Translations under genes and position numbers: made by a program
In this document: positions 32,748 to 41,976 of the stretch, piece by piece
How the letters are laid out: every line of letters begins with the position of its first letter
How positions within the stretch are numbered: position 1 is the first letter of the stretch
NCBI GenBank assembly: GCA_030152275.1
Contig: JASLHF010000093.1
Span: 1 to 46,018, forward strand
Direction: 5' to 3'
Origin: Acinetobacter sp.
GTDB taxonomy: Bacteria; Pseudomonadota; Gammaproteobacteria; Pseudomonadales; Moraxellaceae
DNA length: 46,018 nucleotides
Notes under the pieces: model-generated
The model's database searches: none
What the model saw: the letters and a program-made list of their open reading frames with translations, nothing else
What the model was told of the DNA's origin: nothing

Positions 32748-34151
32748 TTAAGACAGCTGTGCTGAAGGTGTGGGCAGCGGCGCTATATCTTGCCGTGCAT
32801 TTTCTGCTGTGAGTGCAGGCTTAGGAAAAATAATATCTGCCTGCAAACCTCCTGTTGCTGTTTTTGAAAATGTAATATGCGCCTGATGCAGCTCAATCAC
32901 TTTTTTACAAATGGACAGCCCCAGCCCAGTTCCCTGCGTATGCGTTCCCAATGCTCGGTAAAAACGCTCTCCCAAACGCTGCAGCACTTCATCTGTCACC
33001 AATGTACCGTCATCTTCAATACTCCATTGAGTACCTTGCTCATCACTGCCGCCAGTTATTTTAATTTCGCCTTGTTCATCTGCATAACGAATAGCATTGT
33101 CCAGCAGATTTCGCAGGCAGGTATAGAGCAATTCGGCATTACCATATACTGGCGCCGGCTGCAGCTGTACATCAATATGAATGTTTTTTTGCTGAATAAA
33201 TGGCGCTAATGCATTGATGACCTCCTTTGTGACAGAGGACAGATCTATTTCCGCTTTGGGCAAATCTTCAGGATTAGATGGATCCAAACGCGCTAAAGTC
33301 AGCAAATTTTCCAGGACTTGGGTACCGCGTCCAACATCCTGCTGGATTTGCATCAGTTCTTCAGTCAATTGCGGGTGATCTTGATATTTACGTTTCAACA
33401 CCTGCACACGCATTTGAATTGCGGAAAGCGGCGAACGCAGCTCATGCGATGCATCAGCGGTAAAGCGCTGCTCGGCCAACAAAGACAGTTTGACCCGCTC
33501 CAGCATATGGTTCAGCTGCTGCACCATCGGCTGCAGCTCTGCGAGTTCTGGTTGAGGAGAAATAATCGGTTCCAGATCATCTGCACTTTTTTCTGAAATT
33601 TGATGTGACAATGCATGAATTGACTTAAATTGCCGCTGAATTGAAAAATGCACAATCAGCCATTGCAGTGCCCACAGTACGGCTAAGATGCCTGCATAAC
33701 TGGCAACTGTCGAAGCTATTTCCATAAAACGCACCTGCAGCGGCTGCACCGCGTACAGGGTCATATCTGAATCACTTTGCACATAGGTACGCCACAGCTT
33801 ATTTTTATACAGCAGCATGGAATAGCCTTTTTTAGCATGATGCTTAGACATATGCTGAAATACGGCTTTTTCACCATCTTCGGACTGAGTCAGTGTTTGG
33901 CCTTCATACACCAGCCGGTAATGAATATCAAACTGGTCGCTGAGCTCATCGATCTGTCCAGATGATTTGGTCACATCGGTAATCAGCAGCATATCAGAAA
34001 TTTCATCCATCACCTCATCCTGCAGATGCATGGTTTGATAGACGGAAATGCCCAGCAGCAGCAGCAATGAAATCAGCCCAGCGATAATCGAACTGTAAAC
34101 TGAATTTTTAACCAGCTTCTGCTGCAGAGATACGATGCGCGGCTGTTTCAT
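32748..34151 (-). CDS. qseC: Sensor histidine kinase (QseC-like)
   Basis: 467 residues. Two membrane segments (about 18-38 and 155-175) bracket a periplasmic sensor of roughly 115 residues. Then comes a HAMP-like linker, the dimerisation and phosphoacceptor helix ADASHELRSPLSA (His near 245), and an ATPase domain with N box LLDNAIRYAD, G1 (DDG in place of DxGxG) and G2 GTGLGLSICKKV. The G1 box is short (IEDDGTLV), lacking the usual DxGxGI. The gene starts 8 bases after the response-regulator stop and is translated with it. The QseBC assignment rests on ygiW lying upstream; PmrB or TctE would be the other choices. Confidence 0.85.
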   Translation of the reverse strand: MKQPRIVSLQQKLVKNSVYSSIIAGLISLLLLLGISVYQTMHLQDEVMDEISDMLLITDVTKSSGQIDELSDQFDIHYRLVYEGQTLTQSEDGEKAVFQHMSKHHAKKGYSMLLYKNKLWRTYVQSDSDMTLYAVQPLQVRFMEIASTVASYAGILAVLWALQWLIVHFSIQRQFKSIHALSHQISEKSADDLEPIISPQPELAELQPMVQQLNHMLERVKLSLLAEQRFTADASHELRSPLSAIQMRVQVLKRKYQDHPQLTEELMQIQQDVGRGTQVLENLLTLARLDPSNPEDLPKAEIDLSSVTKEVINALAPFIQQKNIHIDVQLQPAPVYGNAELLYTCLRNLLDNAIRYADEQGEIKITGGSDEQGTQWSIEDDGTLVTDEVLQRLGERFYRALGTHTQGTGLGLSICKKVIELHQAHITFSKTATGGLQADIIFPKPALTAENARQDIAPLPTPSAQLS

Positions 34152-34159
34152 AAGCGGGC

Positions 34160-34825
34160 TTATTCCTGCGGCTTGTTCATGCGGTAGCCTAAACCGCGAA
34201 TGGTTTTAATATATTGACTGCCGATTTTTTTGCGCAGCTGATAAATAAATACTTCTATAGCATTGCTTTCAATTTCATCTCCCCACGCATACAGCGACTC
34301 TTCCAGCTGCTCACGGGTAATGACATGATCCGGTTTTTGCATGAGTTTATATAAAATTTGAAATTCTTTGGCGGTCAGAGTAAGCGCTTCGCCATTCTGA
34401 ATCACAATTTTGGCCTGTATATCTAAAATCAGGCTATCAAAATGAATTTGCTGACTATTTTCTGAATTTTTAGAGCGCATTTGCGAACGGATGCGGGCGG
34501 AAAGCTCTTCTAGGCTAAAGGGTTTGACCAAATAATCATTTGCGCCCAAATCCAGGCCTTCGACCCGGTCTTGCACACTGTCGCGCGCCGTTAAAAAAAT
34601 CACCGGCGTATTCAGCTGTTTTTTACGCAGCGCCTGCAAAATCTCATCGCCTGTGGCCTTAGGCAATCCCCGGTCTAACAGCACACAGTCATATTGATGC
34701 TGGTCAATAGCTGAAATAGCGTAATCACCTCGGTCGACCCAATCAATACTGTAGCCGTCCATTTCCAGCCAAGTTTTAATGCTCTGCGCTTGCGACGCGT
34801 CATCTTCTGCCAGCAAAATTCTCAT
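34160..34825 (-). CDS. qseB: OmpR-family response regulator (QseB-like)
   Basis: 221 residues. Receiver domain (1-118): the acidic pair near the start (AEDDASQ), phosphoacceptor Asp in VLLDRGLP (D51), TARD and the invariant Lys in YLVKPF. Winged-helix DNA-binding domain (about 125-218): LTAKEFQILYKLMQ, ITREQLEESLYAW, and VFIYQLRKKIGSQYIKTIRGLGYR. Typical QseB/PmrA class. Overall arrangement ygiW, qseB, qseC on one strand recalls E. coli ygiW-qseBC, although there ygiW is transcribed divergently. Confidence 0.9.
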   Translation of the reverse strand: MRILLAEDDASQAQSIKTWLEMDGYSIDWVDRGDYAISAIDQHQYDCVLLDRGLPKATGDEILQALRKKQLNTPVIFLTARDSVQDRVEGLDLGANDYLVKPFSLEELSARIRSQMRSKNSENSQQIHFDSLILDIQAKIVIQNGEALTLTAKEFQILYKLMQKPDHVITREQLEESLYAWGDEIESNAIEVFIYQLRKKIGSQYIKTIRGLGYRMNKPQE

Positions 34826-35281
34826 GCTCTGTCTGCCCCTGCAAATTTTCTGTGCTGTATCATCAGCCTAACTGAGTTCGCAGCATTCGTCTTACCCAAT
34901 TGAATATTAATATATACCCATGCTGTTTCTGGCAATCAACTCAGCATCTTTTAAATAAAAAAATCTATTCTGACTGAGTCGGTCACGGTTTTCACATCTT
35001 CTTAAATATAGGACTATTACTTTGTTTTCAAAGCATTATCATGCATTACACTTTTATAGTGCATGTTTGCAATGAATGGCTATGGCTTAGCCGTATTCTA
35101 TATGTCCAGCACCATGTCTATGTCTATGTCTAAAAAACAGGCGAATGGACAGCCAGCTTATTATTGCACCGATGTTAAATTTACGGTTTGAATGACTTTG
35201 TTTTATACAGCGTTTTATACGACAAATTTTGGCCGCTCAGTTTGAGCGGCCAAATCAAGCCAGATAGCCGGCTTAACTGTT
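34826..35281. other. qseB upstream region with a candidate 42-codon frame
   Basis: 456 bases on the qseB side of ygiW. A plus-strand ATG frame at 35063-35191 encodes 42 residues containing MSMSMS, from a tandem hexamer ATGTCT repeated three times (35114-35131), and ending YYCTDVKFTV. It has no ribosome binding site, so I do not call it a gene. The ygiW terminator lies at 35228-35254. Confidence 0.4.
35228..35254 (-). terminator. Terminator of ygiW
   Basis: 12-bp perfect stem TTTGGCCGCTCA / TGAGCGGCCAAA with a 3-nt loop, then AAAATTTG on the minus strand; the T run is weak but the stem is strong. Confidence 0.75.
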
Positions 35282-35686
35282 TTAGATTTTGACCGAATCT
35301 ACATCAATTGAAACACGTTTAGCTGGTTTATGATCTACATCAACCTCGCCGGTTAAAGTCACAACCGATTTCGGTGAAACTTTTAAACCATGCCAAACTT
35401 TATCTTTGACTTCAATTTTGATGGTTCCGGTACTGTCACGAAATTCGTACTTTTCATCACCCAGCGATTTTACAACATGGCCTCTAAGCTGAACTTTAGT
35501 ATCGTCTTTGAGCTGCTGCGCCTGTTTCACTGTGACTAATTTAGGCAACGCTGCCTGATTAACAGCTGCCGGATGTACAGCCGCATGCGGTGCAGATGGC
35601 GCCGGTTGAACAGCAGTATTCGCCATGGACACCGTAGCCATTGCTGCCATGCTTGCCGCCAAAATTACTTTCGTCATTGCGTTCAT
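35282..35686 (-). CDS. ygiW: YgiW/YdeI family (BOF/OB-fold) periplasmic stress protein
   Basis: 134 residues from the ATG at 35686: signal peptide (MTKVILAASMAAMATVSMA, cleavage after about residue 23), an Ala/Pro/His linker, and a bacterial OB-fold domain (VTVKQAQQLKDDTKVQLRGHVVKSLGDEKYEFRDSTG, then IKIEVKDKVWHGL, VTLTGEVDVDHKPAKRVSIDVDSVKI). YgiW/YdeI proteins are exported stress-tolerance factors of E. coli. AAGG precedes the start. A longer frame to 35776 would put the signal peptide inside and is rejected. Confidence 0.9.
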   Translation of the reverse strand: MNAMTKVILAASMAAMATVSMANTAVQPAPSAPHAAVHPAAVNQAALPKLVTVKQAQQLKDDTKVQLRGHVVKSLGDEKYEFRDSTGTIKIEVKDKVWHGLKVSPKSVVTLTGEVDVDHKPAKRVSIDVDSVKI

Positions 35687-35819
35687 AGTATTTGCCTTAG
35701 GTTCGCGGTTATCTTGCAATAGAGTCATTTCAGCAAACCCAAATGAGGGGAACCTTAAGACTACATATTGCAGCACGATTGCCTAAAAGCAGCAGCAGAA
35801 ACGGTGCAGCTCGCATGCT

Positions 35820-37577
35820 TCAGTTCAGCGGCACCACACGCAGCACTTCCTCTAAAGTTGTCACGCCTGCTACGACTTTACGCGCCCCAGCAATTCGCAG
35901 CGGTTCAATACCCTCTTTGCGTGCCTGCTGACGCAGCTGCGCCAAATCTGCATTGGCGCCAATCAGCTGTTTGGTTTCAAGGCTCAGCGGCATAAACTCA
36001 TAAATACCGACACGCCCTTTGTAACCGGTATGACGGCATTCTTCACAGCCTACGGCCTTAAACACAAAATTAGGCATACTAACCTGATAATCAAAGGTTA
36101 AATGCTTCCATTCGGCATCATTAATAAAAGTCTCCTGCTTGCAGTGCGGACACAGCTTGCGCACAAGACGCTGCGCCAGCACACCCAAAATTGTGGCGGC
36201 TGTCAAAAACGGCTGCACACCCAAATCATGCAAACGCGTCAAGCTGGACGGCGCATCATTGGTGTGCAGCGTGGACAAAACCAGATGTCCCGTCAACGCG
36301 GCCTGTATCGCCATATTGGCCGTATCATGATCTCGAATCTCACCGACCATAATAATGTCTGGGTCTTGACGCATCAGCGCCCGCACACCGTCAGCAAAGC
36401 CCAAGTCAATACCTGTATTCACCTGCATTTGGTTAAAGCTCGGCTCCAGCATTTCAATCGGATCTTCAATAGTACAGACATTGACTTCTTCAGTCGCCAG
36501 CTGCTTTAAAGAAGAATACAGCGTAGTAGTTTTACCCGAACCCGTTGGCCCAGTGACTAAAATAATGCCGTGGCTATGGCTGGTCAGCTGATTCCATGAT
36601 TCCTGCAGGCGCCCTTCAAAACCCAGCTGCTGAAAACTGCGCACAAGCACTTCTGGGTCAAAAATACGCATCACCAGTTTTTCGCCAAATGCAGTCGGCA
36701 AGGTCGATAAACGCAGTTCTGTTTCCTGACCTTTTGGCGTGCGGGTTTTTAAACGGCCATCTTGAGGTTTGCGTTTCTCGGCAACGTTCATGCGGCCCAA
36801 AATTTTAATTCGGGAAATCACTGCCGTTAAGGTATTGGCAGGCATGTTGTAAATGGTATGCAGCACGCCGTCTATACGGAACCGTACTTTACCGGTGTCT
36901 TTACGCGGCTCTAAGTGAATATCGCTGGCGCCTTGTTCAAAGGCAAACTGCAGCACCCAGTCCACCAATTTCACAATATGCTGATCATTGGCGTCTGGGT
37001 TTTGCGAATCGCCCAGCTGCAGCAGCGCCTCAACCCCTTTATTTTCACGGTCATAGGCCGAAGATTTTTGAGAGTTATTGACTGCGCGGCTGACTTGGTA
37101 ATATTCCACCAAATAACGCTGCAGCTGATCCGGACTTAGCAGCACACGCTTAATTTTGCGCGGCAGCACCGTGCGCTCTAAGTTGGCTACCCACTCTGAC
37201 TTATAAGGCTGATCTGTGGCAATAAGCACAAATTCATTTTGCAGCTCCACCGCCAAAATCTTATTGCGCATGGCAAATTCTTGCGACATTACCCCTGTAA
37301 GGGCCTGCACATCGGCTTTTAACGGATCAATAATATAAAATGGCATACCTGATTTTTCAGACAGCCATTGGCATAAGCGGTTTAGGGTTAAGGTGCTTTG
37401 CGGATGACTCAAATCCGTCAAATTAAAGTTGGCAATCCACTGCAGCGGATGCCATTTCAGCTGATCACGCTGTCGGTGTGTAGTCTGCACCAGCATTTTT
37501 TCACGTTCTGTAATGCGTCCGTCTTTTTGCAGCTGATCTAAACACCACGCTGTATCAATTTCAAAATTCAATGTCAT
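35820..37577 (-). CDS. gspE: Type II secretion / type IV pilus family assembly ATPase (GspE-like)
   Basis: 585-residue cytoplasmic hexameric ATPase. N-terminal MshEN-like region (about 80-200), GASDIHLEPR at the start of the ATPase core, Walker A GPTGSGKTTTLYSSL, the Asp box TIEDPIE, Walker B LMRQDPDIIMVGEIRD, the His box LSTLHTNDAPSSLTRL, and a tetracysteine zinc site (CPHCK and CEECRHTGYKGR). PilB and GspE share this set; the PilB of Acinetobacter is normally next to pilC-pilD. No such genes are here, so this is more likely the scattered T2SS gspE of the genus. Confidence 0.85.
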   Translation of the reverse strand: MTLNFEIDTAWCLDQLQKDGRITEREKMLVQTTHRQRDQLKWHPLQWIANFNLTDLSHPQSTLTLNRLCQWLSEKSGMPFYIIDPLKADVQALTGVMSQEFAMRNKILAVELQNEFVLIATDQPYKSEWVANLERTVLPRKIKRVLLSPDQLQRYLVEYYQVSRAVNNSQKSSAYDRENKGVEALLQLGDSQNPDANDQHIVKLVDWVLQFAFEQGASDIHLEPRKDTGKVRFRIDGVLHTIYNMPANTLTAVISRIKILGRMNVAEKRKPQDGRLKTRTPKGQETELRLSTLPTAFGEKLVMRIFDPEVLVRSFQQLGFEGRLQESWNQLTSHSHGIILVTGPTGSGKTTTLYSSLKQLATEEVNVCTIEDPIEMLEPSFNQMQVNTGIDLGFADGVRALMRQDPDIIMVGEIRDHDTANMAIQAALTGHLVLSTLHTNDAPSSLTRLHDLGVQPFLTAATILGVLAQRLVRKLCPHCKQETFINDAEWKHLTFDYQVSMPNFVFKAVGCEECRHTGYKGRVGIYEFMPLSLETKQLIGANADLAQLRQQARKEGIEPLRIAGARKVVAGVTTLEEVLRVVPLN

Positions 37578-37907
37578 TGTTATATGTCCCCAAACATCCT
37601 GCCACTATAACAAGTTTTTACAGCTTGTTTTATATCGATCAATGCAGCCCCTGCTGCAGTGGCATATTTTTAAGGAATGTTCATCTTGTTTTATCGCTCA
37701 TCAGAAAAATAAAGTGCGGCCATTGGGCTTAGATGCACGAATCGAGAGGTTGACTAAAAATAAGATGAAAGCCCTTGATGAATATCAGTTCATAAACCCT
37801 TTATTTTTTTATGTGTTTATGCATTTTAGGCTGAATCACTCTTGAACAGCCAAACACAGATCACCTATATTTTGATGCATAACACATGCATCCTGCCGAG
37901 GCTGAGT
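37578..37907. other. Divergent spacer between gspE and the MgtC-like gene
   Basis: 330 bases. GATGCAT/ATGCATC forms a perfect 7-bp inverted repeat with a 5-bp loop at 37874-37892, just upstream of the preferred start of the next gene. A small GCAGC/GCTGC hairpin lies near 37645. No promoter is obvious. Confidence 0.4.
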
Positions 37908-39152
37908 TTGGAACTGACATTGAGCACCACGCATTCCTTTTCTGAAATTTTAATGATGCTGGCATCTGCTGTCGGCTGCGGCCTGCTGATTGGGCTAGAA
38001 CGAGAACGCAGCAAACAGCGAGAAAATCAGCACAGTTTTGCAGGGCTGCGCTCCTTTGCGATTTGTGCTTTGCTGGGCGCGCTCTGCTTTATGTTTGGTA
38101 CGGCTTCTGGCATTGCCGGCGCGCTAATTGTTGGCGGCATGACGCTGGTTTCCATCCGCAATCAGATCGATGATTTTGGCATTACGACTGAGCTTGCTTT
38201 GCTGATGACTTATTTTATTGGTGCAATGTGCCTGTGGAATGCGCCCTTAGCTGCGGGCTTAGCTGTATTTCTTACCATTATTCTGATGGCCAAACATTCA
38301 CTGCACAGCATTGCCGGCAAATGGATTACAGAAGCCGAATTCCGTGATGGCGTGTTCTTGCTAGCTCTGATTTTAATTGCCCTGCCTTTAACACCCAATA
38401 CTGCGTTTTGGGGCACGGTGCTGAATCCCTACCTGATTTTAAAACTGCTGTCGCTTATTCTAGGTGTGCAAGCGCTGGCCCATATCGCCAAACGCCTGCT
38501 GTCTTCTAAAAATGCCCAAATTTTATCCGCAATTGCCTCAGGCTTTGTGTCCAGCACCGCTGCCATTGCCAGCTTAGGTATGGAAGTCCGCGCCGGCCGC
38601 GCCGATGTTAAAGGCAATGCCGGTGCTGCCCTTATGTCCTGCGTCGCCACACTGCTGCAGCTGCTGATTATTGTGGCGGGCGTCAGCCTGATTTGGCTTA
38701 AGGCTATATTTATCCCAGCGCTGTGCGCAATCTGTTTTCTGGCGCTCTGCGCTTATGGGCTAATCCGCTCTTCTGATACTGCTGAAACCGCCCTGACCAA
38801 TGATTCACGGATGTTTAGCATCAAAGAAGCCGCCATTATTGCAGTGACATTAACCGTTATACAAGCAGCAGTGTATGGTCTAAATTTATGGCTTGGAGAA
38901 GGCGGATTAATCGCCGGCACTCTCTTGGCGTCCTTATTCGAAATCCATGCGGCTATGGCCGCAGTCATCATGCAAGGCTCACCTAACAGCAATGCGGTAT
39001 TTTATGCATTTATATTTGGCATGGCGGCCCATGCAGCAGCGAAATCCGTCAATGCATTTTTAAGTGGCGGTTTTCGGTTCTTTCTTTACTTTATGCCTGT
39101 CCAAATTGTCCATATGGCCATTTTTATCGGCTTATTTATTTGGCTCAATTAA
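37908..39152 (+). CDS. MgtC/SapB-DUF4010 family integral membrane protein
   Basis: 414 residues if it starts at the TTG at 37908, which has GAGG six bases upstream; an ATG at 37875 and a TTG at 37842 are alternatives. The N-terminal part is an MgtC/SapB domain (ASAVGCGLLIGLERERSKQ, then FAGLRSFAICALLGAL). The rest is a DUF4010 domain with six or more hydrophobic helices (FRDGVFLLALILIALPLTPN, ASGFVSSTAAIASLGMEVRAG, FEIHAAMAAVIMQG). The family is found beside cation-related genes and is thought to be a transporter or its regulator; the substrate is unknown. Not part of an operon. Confidence 0.8.
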   Translation: MELTLSTTHSFSEILMMLASAVGCGLLIGLERERSKQRENQHSFAGLRSFAICALLGALCFMFGTASGIAGALIVGGMTLVSIRNQIDDFGITTELALLMTYFIGAMCLWNAPLAAGLAVFLTIILMAKHSLHSIAGKWITEAEFRDGVFLLALILIALPLTPNTAFWGTVLNPYLILKLLSLILGVQALAHIAKRLLSSKNAQILSAIASGFVSSTAAIASLGMEVRAGRADVKGNAGAALMSCVATLLQLLIIVAGVSLIWLKAIFIPALCAICFLALCAYGLIRSSDTAETALTNDSRMFSIKEAAIIAVTLTVIQAAVYGLNLWLGEGGLIAGTLLASLFEIHAAMAAVIMQGSPNSNAVFYAFIFGMAAHAAAKSVNAFLSGGFRFFLYFMPVQIVHMAIFIGLFIWLN

Positions 39153-39340
39153 ATGCCGACAGACTGAAATATGCAAAGTATCTGTATACAGCGCCTTTCG
39201 ATTAAAAAACAAGTTCAGTCAGTGTTCGAAAACATCATGTACGGTTCACAATAACAAAATGAATAAGGCATCTAAAAGCCAAATTTATAGATAAAAACTC
39301 ACGATAAAACCTGCAGCCGGCTGATCTTAAGCAAGCAGGT

Positions 39341-40063
39341 TCAATTGCGGTTTTCATCCAATGTTAAGTCTTCAATCACGACTTGTTCATCAATTTTGAA
39401 TTTGACTTCTGTATTCGCAAAGCGCATGCCATACAAACGGGCAGCGTCATGCTGATATGCCGGACGCGGATCAAGCGATAACACTTCTTCCAGCTCGTGC
39501 AATGTCTGCAGCGAGAGCTGTCCGCTTTGCAGCAGATATAATCTTTGCTCCTCAGCTGCCTGCGACCAGATTACTGGCTTACGCGCAGGCTCCTGCTGCG
39601 CATAGCCGCTTTGTGCCTCTACTACAGCGTCTGAATATTGAATATAAGGCTTAATATCCACAATCGGCGTGCCATCAAGTAAATCGCTGCCGCTGATGTA
39701 AACCCGTACCGATTTTCCATCCTGTATGACTTTTTTCAACCGTACTACAGACAACCCAACTGGCGCCGGACGATACATGCTTCGTGTGGCAAAAACCCCC
39801 ATCTTTTGGTTACCGCCTAAACGCGGCGGACGCACTTGGGTTCGAAATTTGCTGGGATGCTGCGCTTTATTGTCATGAAACTGCCACAGCAGCCATAAAT
39901 GACTAAACTCCTCGATGCCGGCAAAGGCAGCAATATCGTTATAGGGCGCAGCCATTTCGATATAAGATTCGACTTGAACTAAATTAGGCTGCCGCGGGAT
40001 ACCAAATTTCTCTTTGTAAGGTGAGTTCATATACCCAATTATGGGCAGATTCAGCTCATTCAT
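39341..40063 (-). CDS. trmO: tRNA (adenine-N6)-methyltransferase TrmO
   Basis: 240 residues. Methylates N6-threonylcarbamoyladenosine 37 (m6t6A) of tRNA-Thr using SAM. Typical motifs: IGYMNSPYKEKFGIPRQP, a beta-barrel domain with FSHLWLLWQFHDN, RPPRLGGNQKMGVFATRSMYRPAPVGLSVVRL, and GSDLLDGTPIVDIKPYIQYSDA. The C-terminal part (from about 155) is the lineage-specific extension. The start at 40063 is an ATG with GAAAAAGTGATT in front; the TTG at 40087 is less likely. Divergent from fpr. Confidence 0.94.
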   Translation of the reverse strand: MNELNLPIIGYMNSPYKEKFGIPRQPNLVQVESYIEMAAPYNDIAAFAGIEEFSHLWLLWQFHDNKAQHPSKFRTQVRPPRLGGNQKMGVFATRSMYRPAPVGLSVVRLKKVIQDGKSVRVYISGSDLLDGTPIVDIKPYIQYSDAVVEAQSGYAQQEPARKPVIWSQAAEEQRLYLLQSGQLSLQTLHELEEVLSLDPRPAYQHDAARLYGMRFANTEVKFKIDEQVVIEDLTLDENRN

Positions 40064-40168
40064 AATCACTTTTTCTGATAAGTTCAATTAAATATATTCA
40101 GTTTATCGAGAATGAATTTAGATTAGAATAGCAAGCTGTTCTAATTTGATAATTTATTGAGACCTTTA

Positions 40169-40948
40169 ATGGCTGCGTTTAACGTCGAAAAGATTACTCA
40201 CGTCCACCACTGGAATGACACTTTATTCTCTTTTAAAACCACTCGCGATACTGCGTTACGTTTTAAAAACGGACAATTTGTAATGATCGGTCTTGAAGTG
40301 AATGGCAAGCCGTTAATGCGCGCATACTCGATTGCCAGCGCAAACTATGAAGAAGAATTAGAGTTTTTCTCTATTAAAGTGCCTGATGGCCCTTTAACGT
40401 CTATTTTGCAAAAAGTAAAAGTTGGCGACGAGCTTTTAGTGTCTAAAAAACCTACTGGCACACTTGTTCTGGATGACTTAAATCCGGGTAAAAACTTATA
40501 CCTGCTTTCTTCAGGTACAGGCCTTGCTCCTTTCCTTTCTGTAATTCGTGATCCAGAAACTTACGAACGTTTTGAAAAAATTATCGTGGTACACGGTACG
40601 CGTTTCATTTCAGAATTGGCTTATCAAGATTTAATCTTGGATGAAATTCCAAACCACGAATTCTTTGGTGAATTGGGCGCTAAAGAGAAGCTAGTCTACT
40701 ATCCAACTGTAACACGTGAAGAATTTCATACACAAGGCCGTGTAACCACTGCGATTGAATCTGGTCAATTATTTGAAAAAATTGGCCTGCCGCGCTTCAA
40801 TCCGGAAACTGACCGTGCAATGCTTTGCGGTTCACCTGCATTCCTTGACGATGTTGCTGCGCTTCTTGACCAGCATGGTCTGAAAGAATCACCTAAAATG
40901 GGTGTTCTTGGCGACTACGTGATTGAACGTGCGTTCGTTGAAAAATAA
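40169..40948 (+). CDS. fpr: Ferredoxin/flavodoxin-NADP reductase
   Basis: 259 residues. FAD-binding domain with RAYSIASANYEEELEFFSIKVPDGPLTS, NADP domain with LSSGTGLAPFLSVIRDPETYERF and the CGSPAFLDDVAALL motif, C-terminal ending ERAFVEK as in bacterial Fpr class I. It shuttles electrons between NADPH and ferredoxin or flavodoxin, often under oxidative stress and for iron-sulfur or radical enzymes. ATG at 40169; the TTG at 40157 is an unlikely longer start. Followed by a strong terminator. Confidence 0.95.
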   Translation: MAAFNVEKITHVHHWNDTLFSFKTTRDTALRFKNGQFVMIGLEVNGKPLMRAYSIASANYEEELEFFSIKVPDGPLTSILQKVKVGDELLVSKKPTGTLVLDDLNPGKNLYLLSSGTGLAPFLSVIRDPETYERFEKIIVVHGTRFISELAYQDLILDEIPNHEFFGELGAKEKLVYYPTVTREEFHTQGRVTTAIESGQLFEKIGLPRFNPETDRAMLCGSPAFLDDVAALLDQHGLKESPKMGVLGDYVIERAFVEK

Positions 40949-40963
40949 GATTCTTTGAATCCT

Positions 40964-40993
40964 AAAAACCGAGGCTTTTGTCTCGGTTTTTTT
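40964..40993 (+). terminator. Terminator of fpr
   Basis: Perfect stem AAAAACCGAG / CTCGGTTTTT with an 8-nt loop, then TTTT, about 15 bases after the stop. Confidence 0.88.
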
Positions 40994-41271
40994 ATTCGCT
41001 CAGACCACCTCTAAAATACCAATATCATGTTCATGACATAATGGCGGACTTAGATTTCTAAATCCGGCCCCTTGGGGAGAAGGGTTCAACATTATGTAAT
41101 CCCAGTAATATATGCGTCTGGTTAAATCATTGCTATTTTCACTTTTTGCTCACAGCCAAGTACGGTAAAGAATAAAATTTAAATTTTATTTCTAACTCGT
41201 CAGCGATTTTTTCATACGGTCTAATTTATTTTCCTTTGCCTGATCAAACATAAATTTTATTAATACTTTAT
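40994..41271. other. Spacer with a 62-bp inverted-repeat element
   Basis: About 280 bases of AT-rich spacer with no gene. The notable part is 41036-41097 (ACATAAT ... ATTATGT ends enclosing GC-rich hairpins), described separately. Confidence 0.4.
41036..41097. repeat. Nested inverted-repeat element (possible REP/MITE-like or ncRNA)
   Basis: ACATAAT (41036-41042) and ATTATGT (41091-41097) are exact 7-bp inverted ends. Inside are a GGACTTAGA / TCTAAATCC stem (one mismatch) and a CCCCTTGGGG hairpin. The outline resembles a palindromic intergenic element. Confidence 0.35.
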
Positions 41272-41301
41272 AAAAAACCGGACTTTAAGCTCCGGTTTTT
41301 T
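41272..41301 (-). terminator. Terminator of the metal efflux gene
   Basis: 11-bp perfect stem AAAAAACCGGA / TCCGGTTTTTT with an 8-nt loop, usable in both directions; it ends the minus-strand CDF gene. Confidence 0.85.
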
Positions 41302-41311
41302 ATACTTAATT

Positions 41312-41947
41312 TTAAGAACTGCAACTGCCCGCCAGTTTTTCTGATGCTCTTTCTTGCAGCGCTTTTTTTATCACCTGATAGCCTCCAGTTAACCCCAGTA
41401 TAGCCATAATTCCTGCCACAATAATATCTGGCCACAAGCTGCCTGTACCAAAGACTCCAATGGCTGCAAAGATCACCGCCACATTGCCAATTGCATCATT
41501 TCGGCTGCACAGCCAAACAGATTTCATATTCGAATCACCGTCACGAAAAGCGTATAAAATGATGGCGGATGTTAAATTCGCAATCAGAGCCAAAACACCA
41601 ATAGCGCCCATAGTGATAGCCTCAGGCGCAATACCTTGCATATAGGCATAGATCACTTTTCCAATCACCACAAAACCAAACAGCGCCATGACCAAACCTT
41701 TCGCAAGCGCAACAGTCGCCCGCCAATACAGACTGGCGCCTAATACCGCAAGCGAAATGCCATAATTCACTGCATCGCCGAAGAAATCTAAAGAATCCGC
41801 CCAAAGCGCAGAAGAATGTGCATAAGCGCCTCCGATTAATTCCACTATAAACATCGCTATATTGATAAACAAAGCGATCCATAAAGCGGTTCTGAATTTG
41901 CTGTCGGGCTTTTGAGGCGCCGGTTCGTGACTGCAGCTGCAGGCCAT
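41312..41947 (-). CDS. Cation diffusion facilitator-type metal efflux protein
   Basis: 211 residues with about five or six membrane segments. N-terminal and C-terminal Cys motifs (ACSCSH and GSCSS) plus the membrane metal site pair ADSLDFFGDAVNY (Asp-x-x-x-Asp style) and WLCSRNDAIGNVAV. It looks like a CzcD/CDF-type carrier, shorter than classical CDF proteins and lacking the cytoplasmic C-terminal domain. The AGGAGA ribosome binding site is excellent. The divergent MerR regulator with its 19-bp-spacer promoter indicates metal induction (likely zinc, cadmium or lead). Confidence 0.9.
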   Translation of the reverse strand: MACSCSHEPAPQKPDSKFRTALWIALFINIAMFIVELIGGAYAHSSALWADSLDFFGDAVNYGISLAVLGASLYWRATVALAKGLVMALFGFVVIGKVIYAYMQGIAPEAITMGAIGVLALIANLTSAIILYAFRDGDSNMKSVWLCSRNDAIGNVAVIFAAIGVFGTGSLWPDIIVAGIMAILGLTGGYQVIKKALQERASEKLAGSCSS

Positions 41948-41976
41948 TTCCCATCTCCTAATTTTGTATTATGCTC

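Noticed and set aside
35063..35191. 42-codon Met-Ser repeat frame as a gene
   Set aside because: No ribosome binding site and repetitive composition; noted in findings only.
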